64,000 nt of DNA from positions 1,736,001 through 1,800,000 of the forward strand of contig JAUFOR010000008.1 of assembly GCA_040285745.1 (NCBI GenBank). The letters are read 5' to 3'. This document shows, piece after piece, positions 19,684-31,100 of the stretch; the first letter of the stretch is position 1, and the number at the start of each line of letters is the position of its first letter. A program made the position numbers and the translations under genes. This stretch comes from Barthelona sp. PCE. Lineage: Eukaryota; Metamonada: BaSk clade. Under the pieces are notes generated by a model that worked only from the letters and a program-made list of their open reading frames with translations, was not told where the DNA came from and made no database searches.

Positions 19684-22600
19684 ATGCGACTTTCCGCGAA
19701 CGCACTTGCTACGATAAAGCCTGTCGATGGCGTATGTACTTGGATATTGGTAATTCTATCAGAATGTTAGTGTTGTATTCACAGATGTCTACATTACGTT
19801 GTAATAGAGATTGTTTGTATACAATAAGATTCTGCTGCATACCATACACACACCCCGCACACATGAAACTAACTCCTAGCGCATAAAACTTAACAAAAAG
19901 CAGCTAACATCAGTTCGTTCACTTACAAGCTCAAGCAGGTGTCAATATCTGTATCTGAGAGATAACTGTCTTACTGACTATGATGGACCGTCATTTCCCA
20001 GTCTTAAAATTCTTGATTGTGGTTACAATGATCTTTCAAGTGTCAAATTTCTTCGCAATTTCCCTGTTCTCAAGCAGGTATACCTGAATTCTAACAATAT
20101 TGAAACTCTACGAGGATTCCCTGTGTTAAATCACCTGGAACATCTAAGTTTCTCACAAAATACTGTTGCTTCATTTGAGAACTTGAGTCAGTTACCCAAC
20201 TTGAGGGTCCTGTGCTTTGTGGGCAATAATATTCAAAATTTCCAAGATTTTCCTTACTTTAAAAAGTTAGAAATCATTAGGTGCACTGGTAACCCATTCA
20301 CTAATCATCCCTTATATAAGGAATTCCTCATGTATCTCACCAACTATAAACTGGTGAAGATCAACGGTGAGGAAGTGACGGAGGAATTAAGGGAGAGATC
20401 AAAGCAACTTATTTCTCATAAGCTTGGTGTCTTTTTACGTTTTGGATTTATGCCTGAGGTAACGGATGCCAACATCACAACAAAGCAGCTTGATGATATG
20501 GTTGACACATATGTTAACAAAATCAATGTTGATAACTCCACTGAATATTTTAAGATCACAAACTCTTTCGCTATTGGTGAATTAAAAGAGGGTGAGATCA
20601 TCGAGATCCAGCACGAGTACGAAATTCTTGATCCTGAAGTCCAGAAGGTCGATATGAAGCACGAGTGGTTCTCCTATATTAGCGAGTCTGGTGAGTTTGT
20701 TGAGGTTGACTGCACTGACGCATGTATTACACTCGCATCAAAGTACACCAACCTGTGTCTTCATGGCCGAACTACCTTCTATATTAACAACAAAATTCAC
20801 TGTTCTGCACTCTATTACACTGGTAACATTCTTCCTGCTCAGCCTGACTGTCGCAACGCTGAGATCGTCGGTAGATGTGTCGAGGGAGAAACTATCACCG
20901 TGGCATACGATTACATTGGTGGTGAAGAGGGTGCAACAACCGTCGTGTGGAAGCGCAACGGAACAGGTGTTTATGAGGGTAAGTCATACGTGTGTTGCTT
21001 GGCTGACATCGATCACAATCTGACCGCTGAGATCACCCCCATGCGTAAGGACGGATTAAAGGGATCTCTAATCACTATTAAGACTGATTACGTGGAGGCA
21101 GCAACCCCACGCGTCAGTGATTTATACGTGGATGGTGTCTTTGTCGAGCGTGATATTCTCGAGGCCAAAGGCACATATTTCGGTGGTGTTGAGGGAGGTT
21201 CCAGATTCCAATGGTTCCGTCGTATCGAACCCACTGATAGCAACGAAAAAGTTCGTTTCTTGGAGATCAAGGGTTCAATATCTCGAACCTATGCGATTCA
21301 AACTGATGACTATGGCCACCAACTCGTCTTTCAATACACTCCTATCTCTAATAAGGGGGTTGAAGGCCCTCCATGTTCTGTTATCACGAAACGTATTGGT
21401 GCTGGTAAACCTCTGGTTTCAAGCGCTAGTTTCCACACTGTGCCTCTAGGTGTACTCGAGGAGAACAAAATGATCACCCTCAAGTACTCATACTCTGGAG
21501 GAAAGCAGGGTCCCACGAGAATCAGGTGGTTCCGAACTGTCCGCAAATTCGATAGTAGTGATATCACTGATGACGTACGTCGTGAACTGCAACGTAAGCT
21601 CATTGAGTTCGATGAGGCTTGGGAGCAGATCCCAATGGGTGTTGACGGTCCTGTCGAATATCTCCCCATTTTGCTCGATGTACACCATGTGTTAGGTGTA
21701 GTCATCGAGCCAGTAAGGGTCGATGGTGAGGCAGGTTCACGTTATACATTTGTTTGTAGCAACGTTGTGCGCCCTTGTGCACCTGTTTGCGCTGCGATCA
21801 AGCTGAGCGGTATCCCTAAACAAGGAACTGAGCTCATTGCTGACGTGTCCTATGCAGGTGGTCTGGAGGGAAGAAGTGATCGAGTTTGGTATCGCCGTCT
21901 CCCTGACAGTGAAGAGCTCGAGGAGATAAAGGCAGATTCATATTCTTATCTCCCACTTGTTCACGATCTAGGTTACCTAATTCGTTTCGTATATACACCT
22001 ACACGTGCTGATGGAGAAGTTGGCACCGATGTATTTGTCGAAACTGCTATCCCTGTTGAGTGGGCTGACCCACGCTACTTTGATGTAGAAATCGTCGGTC
22101 AACCTTTGGGTGGTTGCACTGTACAGGCTCAGGCCCAGTACTATGGTGGAATTGAGGGTGCGAGTGAGCGTCAGTGGATCCGTGTTGATAAACATGGAAT
22201 TCACACTATAATTCCATGTGTTGAAGATAATTACACTATCAGCGAGCCGGATCACGAATGCTGTCTTGTGCACCGTATCATCCCCGTTCGTCAAGACGGT
22301 AAGCGCGGTAAGGAGGTTACAAGCGGTGCTTTCGGGCCCTGTATTATTGGTCTTCCCACAATTACTAACGCTGAAATCATTGGTAGTGAGACATACACAG
22401 ATAATTCTAAGCTCGAATTTGTTGCCGACTACTTTGGTGGAGGAACACCAGAGATTACATATACGTGGCGTCGTTGGATGTGGTACGACCGTCTTGTATC
22501 AAATAAGATGGAAAACTACTTTCTCCCTACTCCTGTTGTCTTGCATGAAGGTGTTTCAGTATTGGGCAAGGATGACAACCCAACCTTTGTTCTGCGTAAT

Positions 22601-24649
22601 GAAGACGTCAACCATGTTATTGAGTTTGAGGCAACTGTTAAGCGACTTGAAGACAACACAATGGCTGACCCTATCGTTCTTCGCTTTGGGCCCACGTTTG
22701 ACAACTCACAGATTGTCATCACTGATGCTCAGTTCGACAGCGAACCACTTACGGGCATCCCATTCAAGGTATTCCCTCATGTGCTTGCTGTTGCAAATGA
22801 TCCATCGGATAACTCAAAGACAAGGTACAATTGGAGTCTCCGTGATGGCGCTGATTGGGTATCTGTTCCCAATTCTAACGCTCCAGAATTTACACCGTCA
22901 CATGAAGACATTGGTAAGTACGTACGCTGTCAGATCACTGCATTCACAGAAACAGGAGTACAGAGCTCGATCAAGACTGTGATGGCTGAACAAGCAATTG
23001 CTTGGGGTAAGCCTGCAGTCACCGATATTGTCATTAAACAGTCAGTTGATCGCAAGTGCCTTGTCACCCAGTACGAGTTCCACGGTCCCAAGGAGGGTAC
23101 CACCGATATTGTATGGTTCAGAGTTGGTTCCGATGGTACACGTACACAAGTTGCTGATGAATACGTTCGCGTTAACTCACGTGGTATTATTGACAGTCAT
23201 GTCATCAACATCTCTTCAGATGACGTTGATACGAGTTTCTTCTGTGAAATTACGCCTGTCACCGCAGATGGAGTCGTTGGCACGACTTTAAAGTCAGCCT
23301 CAACCCCAGTTATAACATCACCGCTTCTTAACGGTGAAGAGGTTCATCCCGAACTCCCCCTTGATACCGAGCACATTGGTGCTTGTGTTCTAGAAATCAA
23401 GCTCAGTGTGGCTCAAGAGGGGGAGATCTTGACGTGTCTGATCAAGGTTTCGGATGATGCCGACCCCATGCAAACAAAGTATGTTTGGCACCGTATCACA
23501 CCCGAAGGTAAGGTTGAGTTGTCCAGAGAGGCTTCATATGTGTGTTGTTATCAAGACATCCGTAGTGTTATTGAGCTCTGTGTTACTTCAGTTGACTATG
23601 AAGGAAAGGACGGACAGTGTATCACAGTTGTCTCAGAACCTGTTCAGCCTGCAATTCCTAGCCTGGTTTCATTGAAGATCAAGGGTGGTGAGTACAACGA
23701 CGATAAGCTTTACATTATTCCTGAGTACTTTGGAGGATTACAGGGCAAGTCAAAGGTTGCAATCTACCGCATCACAGATGATGGTAACGTTCCTGTACTT
23801 CGATTCAAGAAGTCATCCACAAAGGCGCAAGAACTGTATGATAAGAAAGATTATTCTGCACCAGAGGAAACGCAGTTTATGACTTACGTTCCTACTGTTA
23901 ACGATATTTACCATCAGTTATTGGTGAAGTACACCCCCATCAGCATCACTGGCGAAGAGGGTAGACCTATTAGCGTTTCCACTGAGAAGCTTGTGATGAT
24001 CAACCCTGAATGGAACACCTCCATCGGTCAGATGATCCAAGACTCCACTACGGAGTTCAACGTCAAGGAAGTGATGGAGAACGAGGTCGAGATTGATCGT
24101 GTCCTTCACGTCAACGTCGAGAAGTTTAAGATCAGGGAGCCTGCTGGTAAAACTGTTCTTAAACATGTCTGGGGAACAGGAACTCTTATGGAACTGGATA
24201 TTGAGCAGCAACAGATTGTGATTCATCTTAACGAGGACTTTGTTGACGGAAAGCAAAAGAGTAACTACCGTCGTACTTCTGTTAACGGCACTGTTCAATG
24301 TATTCTGAAGTCTGCTGATAACAACATTGCATTCATTGCATGCGTTCTAAGATCGTTTAATCTTATTGCACAGCGTGTCAATCCTTTCACAGGAACTGAG
24401 GAAGGCTTTGATGAGCTTAATGTTGCAGGAAATAACAGAAAGATGCTGCGCAAGCTTTCCCGCGCAACACTTTCAACGCCTAGTTTGAGAAGTGCTTCAA
24501 GCCTGAGCAGTCTGTTGGAGTTGGGTAGACCACCAAGCATGTCTAAGCTTCCCACTGTTAATGATCTTGAACAGAATCAGAAACAAGAGGATTCTGATGT
24601 ACTCGAGGAAGAGTTTGATCTTCCCTTACCTCCAAAAACTGAGGAATAA
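19684..24649 (+). CDS. AIR9-like microtubule-associated protein: LRR plus A9 repeats (one intron)
   Basis: A large cytoskeletal protein of about 1605 aa. Exon 1 is 19684-19731 (MRLSANALATIKPVDG); exon 2 is 19880-24649, joined in phase 0. Exon 2 opens directly with SDS22-like leucine-rich repeats (YLYLRDNCL, LKQVYLNSNNI, LRVLCFVGNNI) up to about residue 190. About ten Ig-like A9 repeats follow, each marked by a Gly-Gly...Gly turn and a Trp or aromatic-Arg pair: GGEEGATTVVWKR, GGVEGGSRFQWFRR, GGLEGRSDRVWYRR, GGIEGASERQWIRV and others. The tail after about 1560 is Ser-rich and acidic. AIR9 binds microtubules in plants and belongs to the subpellicular cytoskeleton in trypanosomes. Without the intron no ATG precedes the first repeats. 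Confidence 0.88.
19732..19879 (+). other. 148-nt spliceosomal intron in the AIR9-like gene
   Basis: Starts GTATGT at 19732 and ends ACTAACTCCTAG at 19879. The branch-type ACTAAC lies only six bases before the end, close to the ACTAACACACAG rule of trichomonad and diplomonad introns. The TAG that closes the exon 2 frame upstream is exactly the last three bases of the intron. Splicing joins a 16-codon ATG exon to the leucine-rich repeats in phase 0. Confidence 0.85.
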
Positions 24650-24685
24650 AGCTGTATGTTTAATAATTTTTTTGTTATCCTGTTA

Positions 24686-25234
24686 ATGAACCAATTCAAG
24701 GTAGACGAAGCTGTACTCACTGAAAGGGGCACGAGGCGGCGCAACGAGACTTATAGTAGGTTGCTTGTCCGGGGATTCAGAAAAGAAGCATTTGTTTTGG
24801 TTGAAGATATTGATCTCATAAATTTTAGACGATTTATGTACAAGATGCGAAACCCAATGGGCAAAACCTTACTATTTCAGAGGATGAATCTTGTGTTTAA
24901 AGCACTGAAACGACTTAAGCGATTTGATATGGAACATTTCACACAAGTTTTCCAAACATCTATGCTCAAATCTGACATGTGTGGGTCATTTAATGCGTTT
25001 TCACTTTATGGAGAACTCATGAAACGTTATCTAAACCTTGTAGAGGATCTTAACCTTGCATGTACACGTGCATTTCCAATTTTAGAGGGATCTATGCGTC
25101 AAACATATCACATGACGTTCTGTCTAACATCTCTTAGTTTTATTTCCTTAATTTTTGAAAAATCTATTGCACTAGAAAAAAAAGCAACTGAAAAAAAAAA
25201 TTCTTTCAATCAATTGCTTCGTTTTGTTTCCTAA
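24686..25234 (+). CDS. Unrecognised 182-aa basic helical protein
   Basis: No family recognised. The protein is basic and helical (for example TLLFQRMNLVFKALKRLKRF), with a Lys-rich C-terminus. It starts only 36 bases after the AIR9-like stop on the same strand; an in-frame ATG at 24656 would leave just six bases and its first ten residues (FNNFFVILLM) look like promoter-derived pyrimidine tract, so I prefer 24686. Its TAA stop at 25232-25234 overlaps the TAG stop of the convergent E2F/DP gene. Confidence 0.5.
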   Translation: MNQFKVDEAVLTERGTRRRNETYSRLLVRGFRKEAFVLVEDIDLINFRRFMYKMRNPMGKTLLFQRMNLVFKALKRLKRFDMEHFTQVFQTSMLKSDMCGSFNAFSLYGELMKRYLNLVEDLNLACTRAFPILEGSMRQTYHMTFCLTSLSFISLIFEKSIALEKKATEKKNSFNQLLRFVS

Positions 25235-26544
25235 CTGTCTAAAACTCCGCTATCAAAACGCTTTTTAATATGTTTAACGAGAGCTGGAATAATTTGTTGC
25301 TGCTCGCGTGTTACCAAATGTTGACTTGGTCTAGCCTCATATACGGTGCCAACGTCTTCTTGCCCTGTCATCTGCAATTCTCTTGATACAAAATTCTCAT
25401 CTGTATTGGACAAGAACTTGTGCAGGGCATCCTTTGCTGTTAACAAAAATAATGGTGTAGTACTTTCTAAACGTACAAATTTTCGTGTTATATCAGAGTA
25501 AAGCTGAATGCGAGCAGATGGTGCAACCTTTGCAATGATGAATGGAAACCGAATATGCCTTGTCTGAGGTTCAACAACTGATACCTGCTCTGGTTTCTTT
25601 CTTTTCTTAACTGAAAGCAAATGTTTGTTCTCCATCTGCGTCGCACGTCGTTTCTTTGACAGTTTTCCACCTACTTCAGCTATCCTTTTTGCATGTAAGA
25701 CATCAGCGTTAAGAACATGTGCTGTTTGCCGCACGTAATCTGTAAATAATGTCCTCCTTCTCTCCCTCGCTCTGAGAATACGTTCTTCCAATAAAAGAAG
25801 TTTTTCAGCCGTACTGCAAGGATATCCATCAAAAACTACAATCTTTCCCACTGAGCGCACAACTTTCAGCGCCTTCAGAACATTAACTACGTCATACACA
25901 CGCCGCCTAATATTCTCGTCCTTTCCACCGCTTGATCTTCCGGAAGAAACCATTAAATCTGCTATTCTTTGCTGTGTGCTAACTTGTTGAAACGCAAGAG
26001 CGTCGCATATAGGTTTGATCATATGCTTTACGTTTGTTGTTGCAAAAGAAACCATTGGGACCTTTGTCTCCGTTGCTGTAGCATGCTGTTCAACCTCTGG
26101 TTCTATTACGGATGAATGCGTTACCATTTTCGTTTTGTTTGTGATTGATTTCTTCGGGGTCACACCGAATTGGATGGACGTCGGTACGTTGACGCTCAGG
26201 GGCGTAAAGACAAGCCTTGGTGGTTCTCTTGCTGTGGAAGATGTTACATCGAATGATGGATAATAGTGTGGTTTTGGTTTTGTCGGGTTGGTGAGCAGCT
26301 CACTGGAGTTGATCCACTCGTGGCTGAACACTGGCGACACACCAGCACGGAAAAAATCCTTCAAACCCCTTGAAATCGATTTATCAAACGAATTTAAAAG
26401 AGGAGTTATGCTGTCAGCATCTTCTGTGGAGGCATTCTTTTCACCTTCTACATTACGCTTTTCGGGTTCAAATTCTTCTTTAACTTGTTCCTCGTTTTGC
26501 TGCTCGTTTTGCACTTCTTCTTTCTTTTCTGTGTCAGTCCCCAT
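25231..26544 (-). CDS. E2F/DP-family transcription factor (DP-like)
   Basis: A sequence-specific cell-cycle transcription factor of about 437 aa. The winged-helix DNA-binding domain is near residues 180-245 and contains DENIRRRVYDVVNVLKAL, the RRxYD recognition helix shared by E2F and DP. The fit is better to DP, in which this helix reads NIRRRVYDxxNVL. A coiled-coil dimerisation segment follows (LLLEERILRARERRR), then a beta-rich part near 315-400. The N-terminal ~60 residues are very acidic. The start is the ATG at 26544; an in-frame TTG at 26577 gives a longer frame but lacks support, and CAATCCCTTTTTTG lies about 30 bases upstream. It would act in the nucleus with an E2F partner not seen in this window. 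Confidence 0.8.
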   Translation of the reverse strand: MGTDTEKKEEVQNEQQNEEQVKEEFEPEKRNVEGEKNASTEDADSITPLLNSFDKSISRGLKDFFRAGVSPVFSHEWINSSELLTNPTKPKPHYYPSFDVTSSTAREPPRLVFTPLSVNVPTSIQFGVTPKKSITNKTKMVTHSSVIEPEVEQHATATETKVPMVSFATTNVKHMIKPICDALAFQQVSTQQRIADLMVSSGRSSGGKDENIRRRVYDVVNVLKALKVVRSVGKIVVFDGYPCSTAEKLLLLEERILRARERRRTLFTDYVRQTAHVLNADVLHAKRIAEVGGKLSKKRRATQMENKHLLSVKKRKKPEQVSVVEPQTRHIRFPFIIAKVAPSARIQLYSDITRKFVRLESTTPLFLLTAKDALHKFLSNTDENFVSRELQMTGQEDVGTVYEARPSQHLVTREQQQIIPALVKHIKKRFDSGVLDS

Positions 26545-26886
26545 GCCCCACTGTTGGAATTCACCAGAAAAATACAAAAAAGGGATTGAAAAAGGGGGAA
26601 ATTCGAATTACTTGAGTTTCTTTTTATGTAAAAAGTCTCTTGTACACCCAAACCTCGAAGTCCCGTATGTATACACCGTTTCCAGGTCTTGAAAAGCCAA
26701 AATGCCATATTACTATCATAAAAAAGAAACTCACAATTTAGTACTTTTATTGTGCCTTACCACACATTATTTTGTAATTAAGTATACTCATATGTAAAAA
26801 ACTATATAAATATTTATATACTTAGAGTTTCCAACATTATTCTGTAGCATTCCGATGCTCAAAATTGTAAAAGCAAGTGTATTTTA
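26545..26886. other. Intergenic region, 342 bases
   Basis: Holds the E2F/DP promoter at one end and the 3' end of the secreted-protein gene at the other. The part from about 26700 to 26880 is very AT-rich. No supported reading frame. Confidence 0.5.
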
Positions 26887-27948
26887 TTAGTGCATCACCT
26901 TAACTCGATATTTATGAGAAGGTGTACAAACACGCTCCAAAACCCATAATTTCTTGTTCATTTTAGCAACACAAGATTCGCACGCGTTGTAAAGGCATAC
27001 AACATCGCCATCGCGGATATAATCAGCCATCTTACCACCCTTTGCTTTCCAAAGACGAACAGGTGTTGCCTTCCTAGTTGTAAGACACATTGGTCCACTA
27101 CAGTGTTTAAGCTTCTTGAGTGGTACGTATGGCTTGAGCATACCCTCAGATGTTTCAACGGATCTTCCATCAGACATCACCAGAAGATTCTTCTCACCAT
27201 GGTGAATTCTTCTAATCTCTTCAGTAGCAAAGTACAAACGTTCTTTTGTATGACCTTTGTACGTGATACTGCGGGTCTTGCCCTTGAATAAATGCATACG
27301 GTCAATTGGATTCAAATCCTCCAATTGGAAAACATAGTTTGAGACAACAGGCGGTTTTGGGAGTTTCATTTTTTTTGACAAGAAGCAGCCGGTCTTGACA
27401 CAAAAGTAACCATCGATTTTGTGATGATCTTTATAACCTAGATTACCAAATTTAGCACTAGCGCTGACCCGTTCCTTTTCCGGGCAAGAACACTTCTTAC
27501 TGGGTTTTTTTGGCATGTCATCCTCACTTACACCCGAAGAAAGGCCGGGAATGTCAATCACATCAGCTACTTGAGACGTGCGTTTAACATCATCAACAAG
27601 GGTAACATGTTTACCGGCAAGATACTTCTTTCTTCTTACAATACGGGAAAGGCTGGCAACATCTGCATGCTGAAAGTCTCGCATACAATCCCATTCACTC
27701 TTTTGAGCATCATCATGAATACATTCTTTTAATGCAATTTCAAGAATATCATGGCGAAAATCAGGGTATGTACACTGCTTTTTGCAATGCGTGAGCGCCT
27801 TATCAGCCGAATAGCTGACGTATTTCGATTCTGCACCACGAGAACACATTTTTATACATGTGGTGAAGTCTATTTCAGAAACTGCAAGTTCCTGCGCATA
27901 AGCGAGCCACAGTGGGCTGGCTATAAGCAACAATAAAAAGAATTGCAT
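26887..27948 (-). CDS. Secreted or lumenal Cys-containing protein, 353 aa
   Basis: No family recognised. A clear signal peptide (MQFFLLLLIASPLWLAYA) is followed by mature protein with Cys pairs spaced CxxxC in the N-terminal part (TCIKMC, HCKKQC, then single Cys near 75 and 85) and further pairs later (KCSCPEK, YFCVKTGC, HCSGPMC, LYNACESC). This suggests disulfide bonds in the ER, a vesicle lumen or outside the cell. The first domain is compatible with a small four-helix disulfide fold; the last ~200 residues are basic and beta-rich. The start-site element TCATCCCTTTTCA touches the ATG directly. The transposon's left end lies only 22 bases upstream of this ATG. Confidence 0.65.
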   Translation of the reverse strand: MQFFLLLLIASPLWLAYAQELAVSEIDFTTCIKMCSRGAESKYVSYSADKALTHCKKQCTYPDFRHDILEIALKECIHDDAQKSEWDCMRDFQHADVASLSRIVRRKKYLAGKHVTLVDDVKRTSQVADVIDIPGLSSGVSEDDMPKKPSKKCSCPEKERVSASAKFGNLGYKDHHKIDGYFCVKTGCFLSKKMKLPKPPVVSNYVFQLEDLNPIDRMHLFKGKTRSITYKGHTKERLYFATEEIRRIHHGEKNLLVMSDGRSVETSEGMLKPYVPLKKLKHCSGPMCLTTRKATPVRLWKAKGGKMADYIRDGDVVCLYNACESCVAKMNKKLWVLERVCTPSHKYRVKVMH

Positions 27949-27961
27949 TGAAAAGGGATGA
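27949..27961 (-). promoter_or_regulatory. CCTTTTCA start-site element of the secreted-protein gene
   Basis: Minus-strand TCATCCCTTTTCA directly before the ATG at 27948. Same core as several other genes in the window; resembles the trichomonad M5/initiator. Confidence 0.55.
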
Positions 27962-27970
27962 TTTCTAGGA

Positions 27971-28089
27971 ATTCAAGAATTCCAAGACTTCTTTCGGGGG
28001 GCTAAAGGGTCAATGGTATGAGGAGACGGATCCCAACAGTAAACATTGTTAAAGTAAAAGCGTAAGTGAATCCAAATTGGTATAGTTGA
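27971..28089. repeat. Left terminal inverted repeat of the transposon
   Basis: Begins ATTCAAGAAT and ends TATAGTTGA. Pairs with 32081-32199 over 119 bases with nine mismatches, all in the outer ~46 bases. Confidence 0.92.
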
Positions 28090-28155
28090 GAATATTCATT
28101 CATAAACTAATCCCTTATCGCTCATAAAGAAAACGCTTCTTTCGATTTATTGCTA

Positions 28156-31100
28156 ATGCCGGTTTTTAAATCTTTCAATGTGAGTATTCCAATGGACAAA
28201 ATCAGACTATGCAATGAAATAGAAGAAAATGATGCAAGTTATCACATTCGTGTTCGATTGTACACCAATGGGATTCTTGCAGATGGTAAAATTGGAAATT
28301 ACAATGAAGTAGGCTGCTTAGAAATACAAAACTGTGTTCTACCAAACGCTCGTGAATTTAATGCTTATAAGTACGCGATATTAACTCACGAAGATCTTTT
28401 AGCTACTTACAACAACATTAAGGGGCCTAAACAGAATCCTGTATCACGCAATGTAGTTTCAAAAGCCTCTTGTCATGTAATTGGCTTGTGTATCTTCACA
28501 GGTAAACACTATCTTCGCAGGATATCCAGCAAAGAACATATCAAGATCATCTGGAGTGCTATGGTGAACAATTGGATAAAACCTGAGTTTGATAAAGATG
28601 CTTTTATCGAAATGATTCGAATCCATAATCCCAAAATTACAGATGCTAGACTGGCAGATATGTTGGATAATGTGTATACTACAACTCCATCAAAACGCAA
28701 GTTTATAAATGACGCAAGTTTAAACTCTGTTACTGGTATTACTTCCAAAGAAGGTCAAGGAAATATTGACTATGACGAGCGCACGTGTGAGTGGACTTGT
28801 ACAGACATTGGAATAATCCAGGATTCAATATTTCCACTTCGTTTTCAACAATTAACAGAGCAAAATCACCAAATCACTAAGATGAAGGTATCACTTGCTA
28901 GGGTTAACGATGCTAGGGGCTTTGCTTTGCCATTTGTATTTAATGCTATGGATAAAAGTTTGAAAAGCATTAAATCTGAATACGGTGCAGCTTCTGAGAG
29001 GGCTTTCAGGGATTACACAACATATTACGGTAAGGTTGTGCACCCTTACATTCTGGAAACCATTTTTAACTCTGCTTATGTTCAAGCAGCAAACAATTCA
29101 GAAAACGTAACTCTTTTTATGGAATTTGATCTGTCAAGCGATGGATACAGTGCTGCACTTATTATGTTGAAGGTACCAACCGATCTGGAACTTGTTTGGG
29201 TCGAGCATCCATTTTTGGAGAGCTCTACGGAAATGTACACAAAAAAGCATTTAATAATCACACTAGAGCAATATTTGGATTCTTTAAAAGGTAAGTTTAT
29301 CATCTTTGATACATTTACAACCGAGTTCACTGTTTCCCACGCAACTGAAGTTGTCATTAATCCTCTTGATTACCCAGATTTCACTGTGCGTAATTTTGAA
29401 GTACCTGAAACCGACAAGGGTGCGAAATACAAGCGTGCTCAGGATCTGTGCGAACAGTTTTTGTCTCGGCTTAAAAAATACAAAATCATCCAGTCATATT
29501 CAATCATCGAGAGGAAAAACAGGGATCGCTGGTGCTTAGAAGATGTTATTATTGACATGGGTGATTCTGAAGTTAAGATTGTTGTTGGAACTGATAATGG
29601 CACGCCAGAACAGCTCGCCTTTCAAAAGATATGTGATGCATGCTCGTCAATATCACGAGTTCCTTGTATTTGTCATGTTTTGAATAAGATTATGGCAAAA
29701 ACCAGTGGGTTTGAGTTCTTTCCTTGTTCTCTTCAGCATCAATCCTACAGTCCTCCTTATTTTGATAGTTTTAATTCGTTGAGAGTCTCCAATGAAACCG
29801 TCACTATGGATATCATCGATCAAGTTTCACAAAATCCATTTGTTGAAGCGTTGTCTAAGAAGCTAGATTTATCAAATTTATTCACCAACCGTACCATTTC
29901 ACGTTCTGCTGCTGCTCGACTTAACAGCGTTGTTTCTCTCCATGAAACTCATCCAATCTTTGCACTTTCTGAACCTGCAGCAGAGAATGAGAGTGTTACA
30001 GATGATATTTCTGGTGCAACTATCAACAATTTAACAGAAGAATGGATCGAGTCATTTGTTCATTCTGACAGTGATGTGGTTGAAGGTGGTTTGATTTCTG
30101 ACGATAAGCTCATGTTTACCTTTGCATATACATCATTTCATGAATGTCAACACCTTGAAAACTTGTTAAGTCAGCGCAATGCTTGCCTGTTAGGCGTTGA
30201 TTTGACCTTAAGTAACTCTCTTTCAAATGATGCCTATCGTTTCAATGTACTTGAGCATTATACTGAATTCATTGATCATCTTGCCATGATTTCTTTAGAG
30301 AAATATGCAAAAATGTTGGATGATCAGCAGAAATCTCTCGCCAATTTTTCAAAGATACAGACGCTGTTAACAGTTGATACTATGCGTGTGTTTTATAAAT
30401 ACCATGTAGTCTGGTGTTTTGTAACGGAAAGATCCATATCTCTTTCGAATGTTCGTTGGGATACACTGGAATGGATTTATGATGTATTGTGTGGTGGACT
30501 GTACATGGACATCCCAAAGATACTATTTTTACCTGAGGGAACAGAAACAATTCCTGATGATTTTGCAATAACAATGTCTCATTTTGAGATCACTAAAAAG
30601 TTTCTTAATCTGAAGTACGATGAAGTTAAGGATTTGGCGATTAAGCGGATGTTAAAGAGCAATAATACTGTTTGTGACGAGGATCATTATCGGCATTTTC
30701 TTTCTCCTTTTTATGAGGCCATGAAGGATGGGAATAAGCAGCCTCATGAATTTTCTCTGGGCCCTGATATGTGGGTATTGGCAAGGAATTATTTTTCTAC
30801 ATATTCTCGTATGATCTTTATTCAACGTATGAGCAGTAAGAATGATTTTTCAGTTTTACAATCATATTTCCAAGTCTCCATTCTTTTACTTGAATTGCGA
30901 AAGTGGCGATCAGATTTAAGGATAGAAAATGAAACAAGCCTTGCTGCAATATACCATGATGGTCTTTTTGAGTATGTTCGTCATTATTTTTGCAAATTCC
31001 TCATCATGCCCGAACCTTTAGTGGCTTTTCTTCTCTCAGATTTAAGCACTGTTGAGCTCCAGGATCATAATAAGGAGGTTAAAGATATCACAAATGATAA

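Noticed and set aside
24653-24660. GTATGT just after the AIR9-like stop codon as a splice donor
   Set aside because: It lies four bases after the stop and no acceptor gives a longer meaningful protein. Chance in AT-rich sequence.
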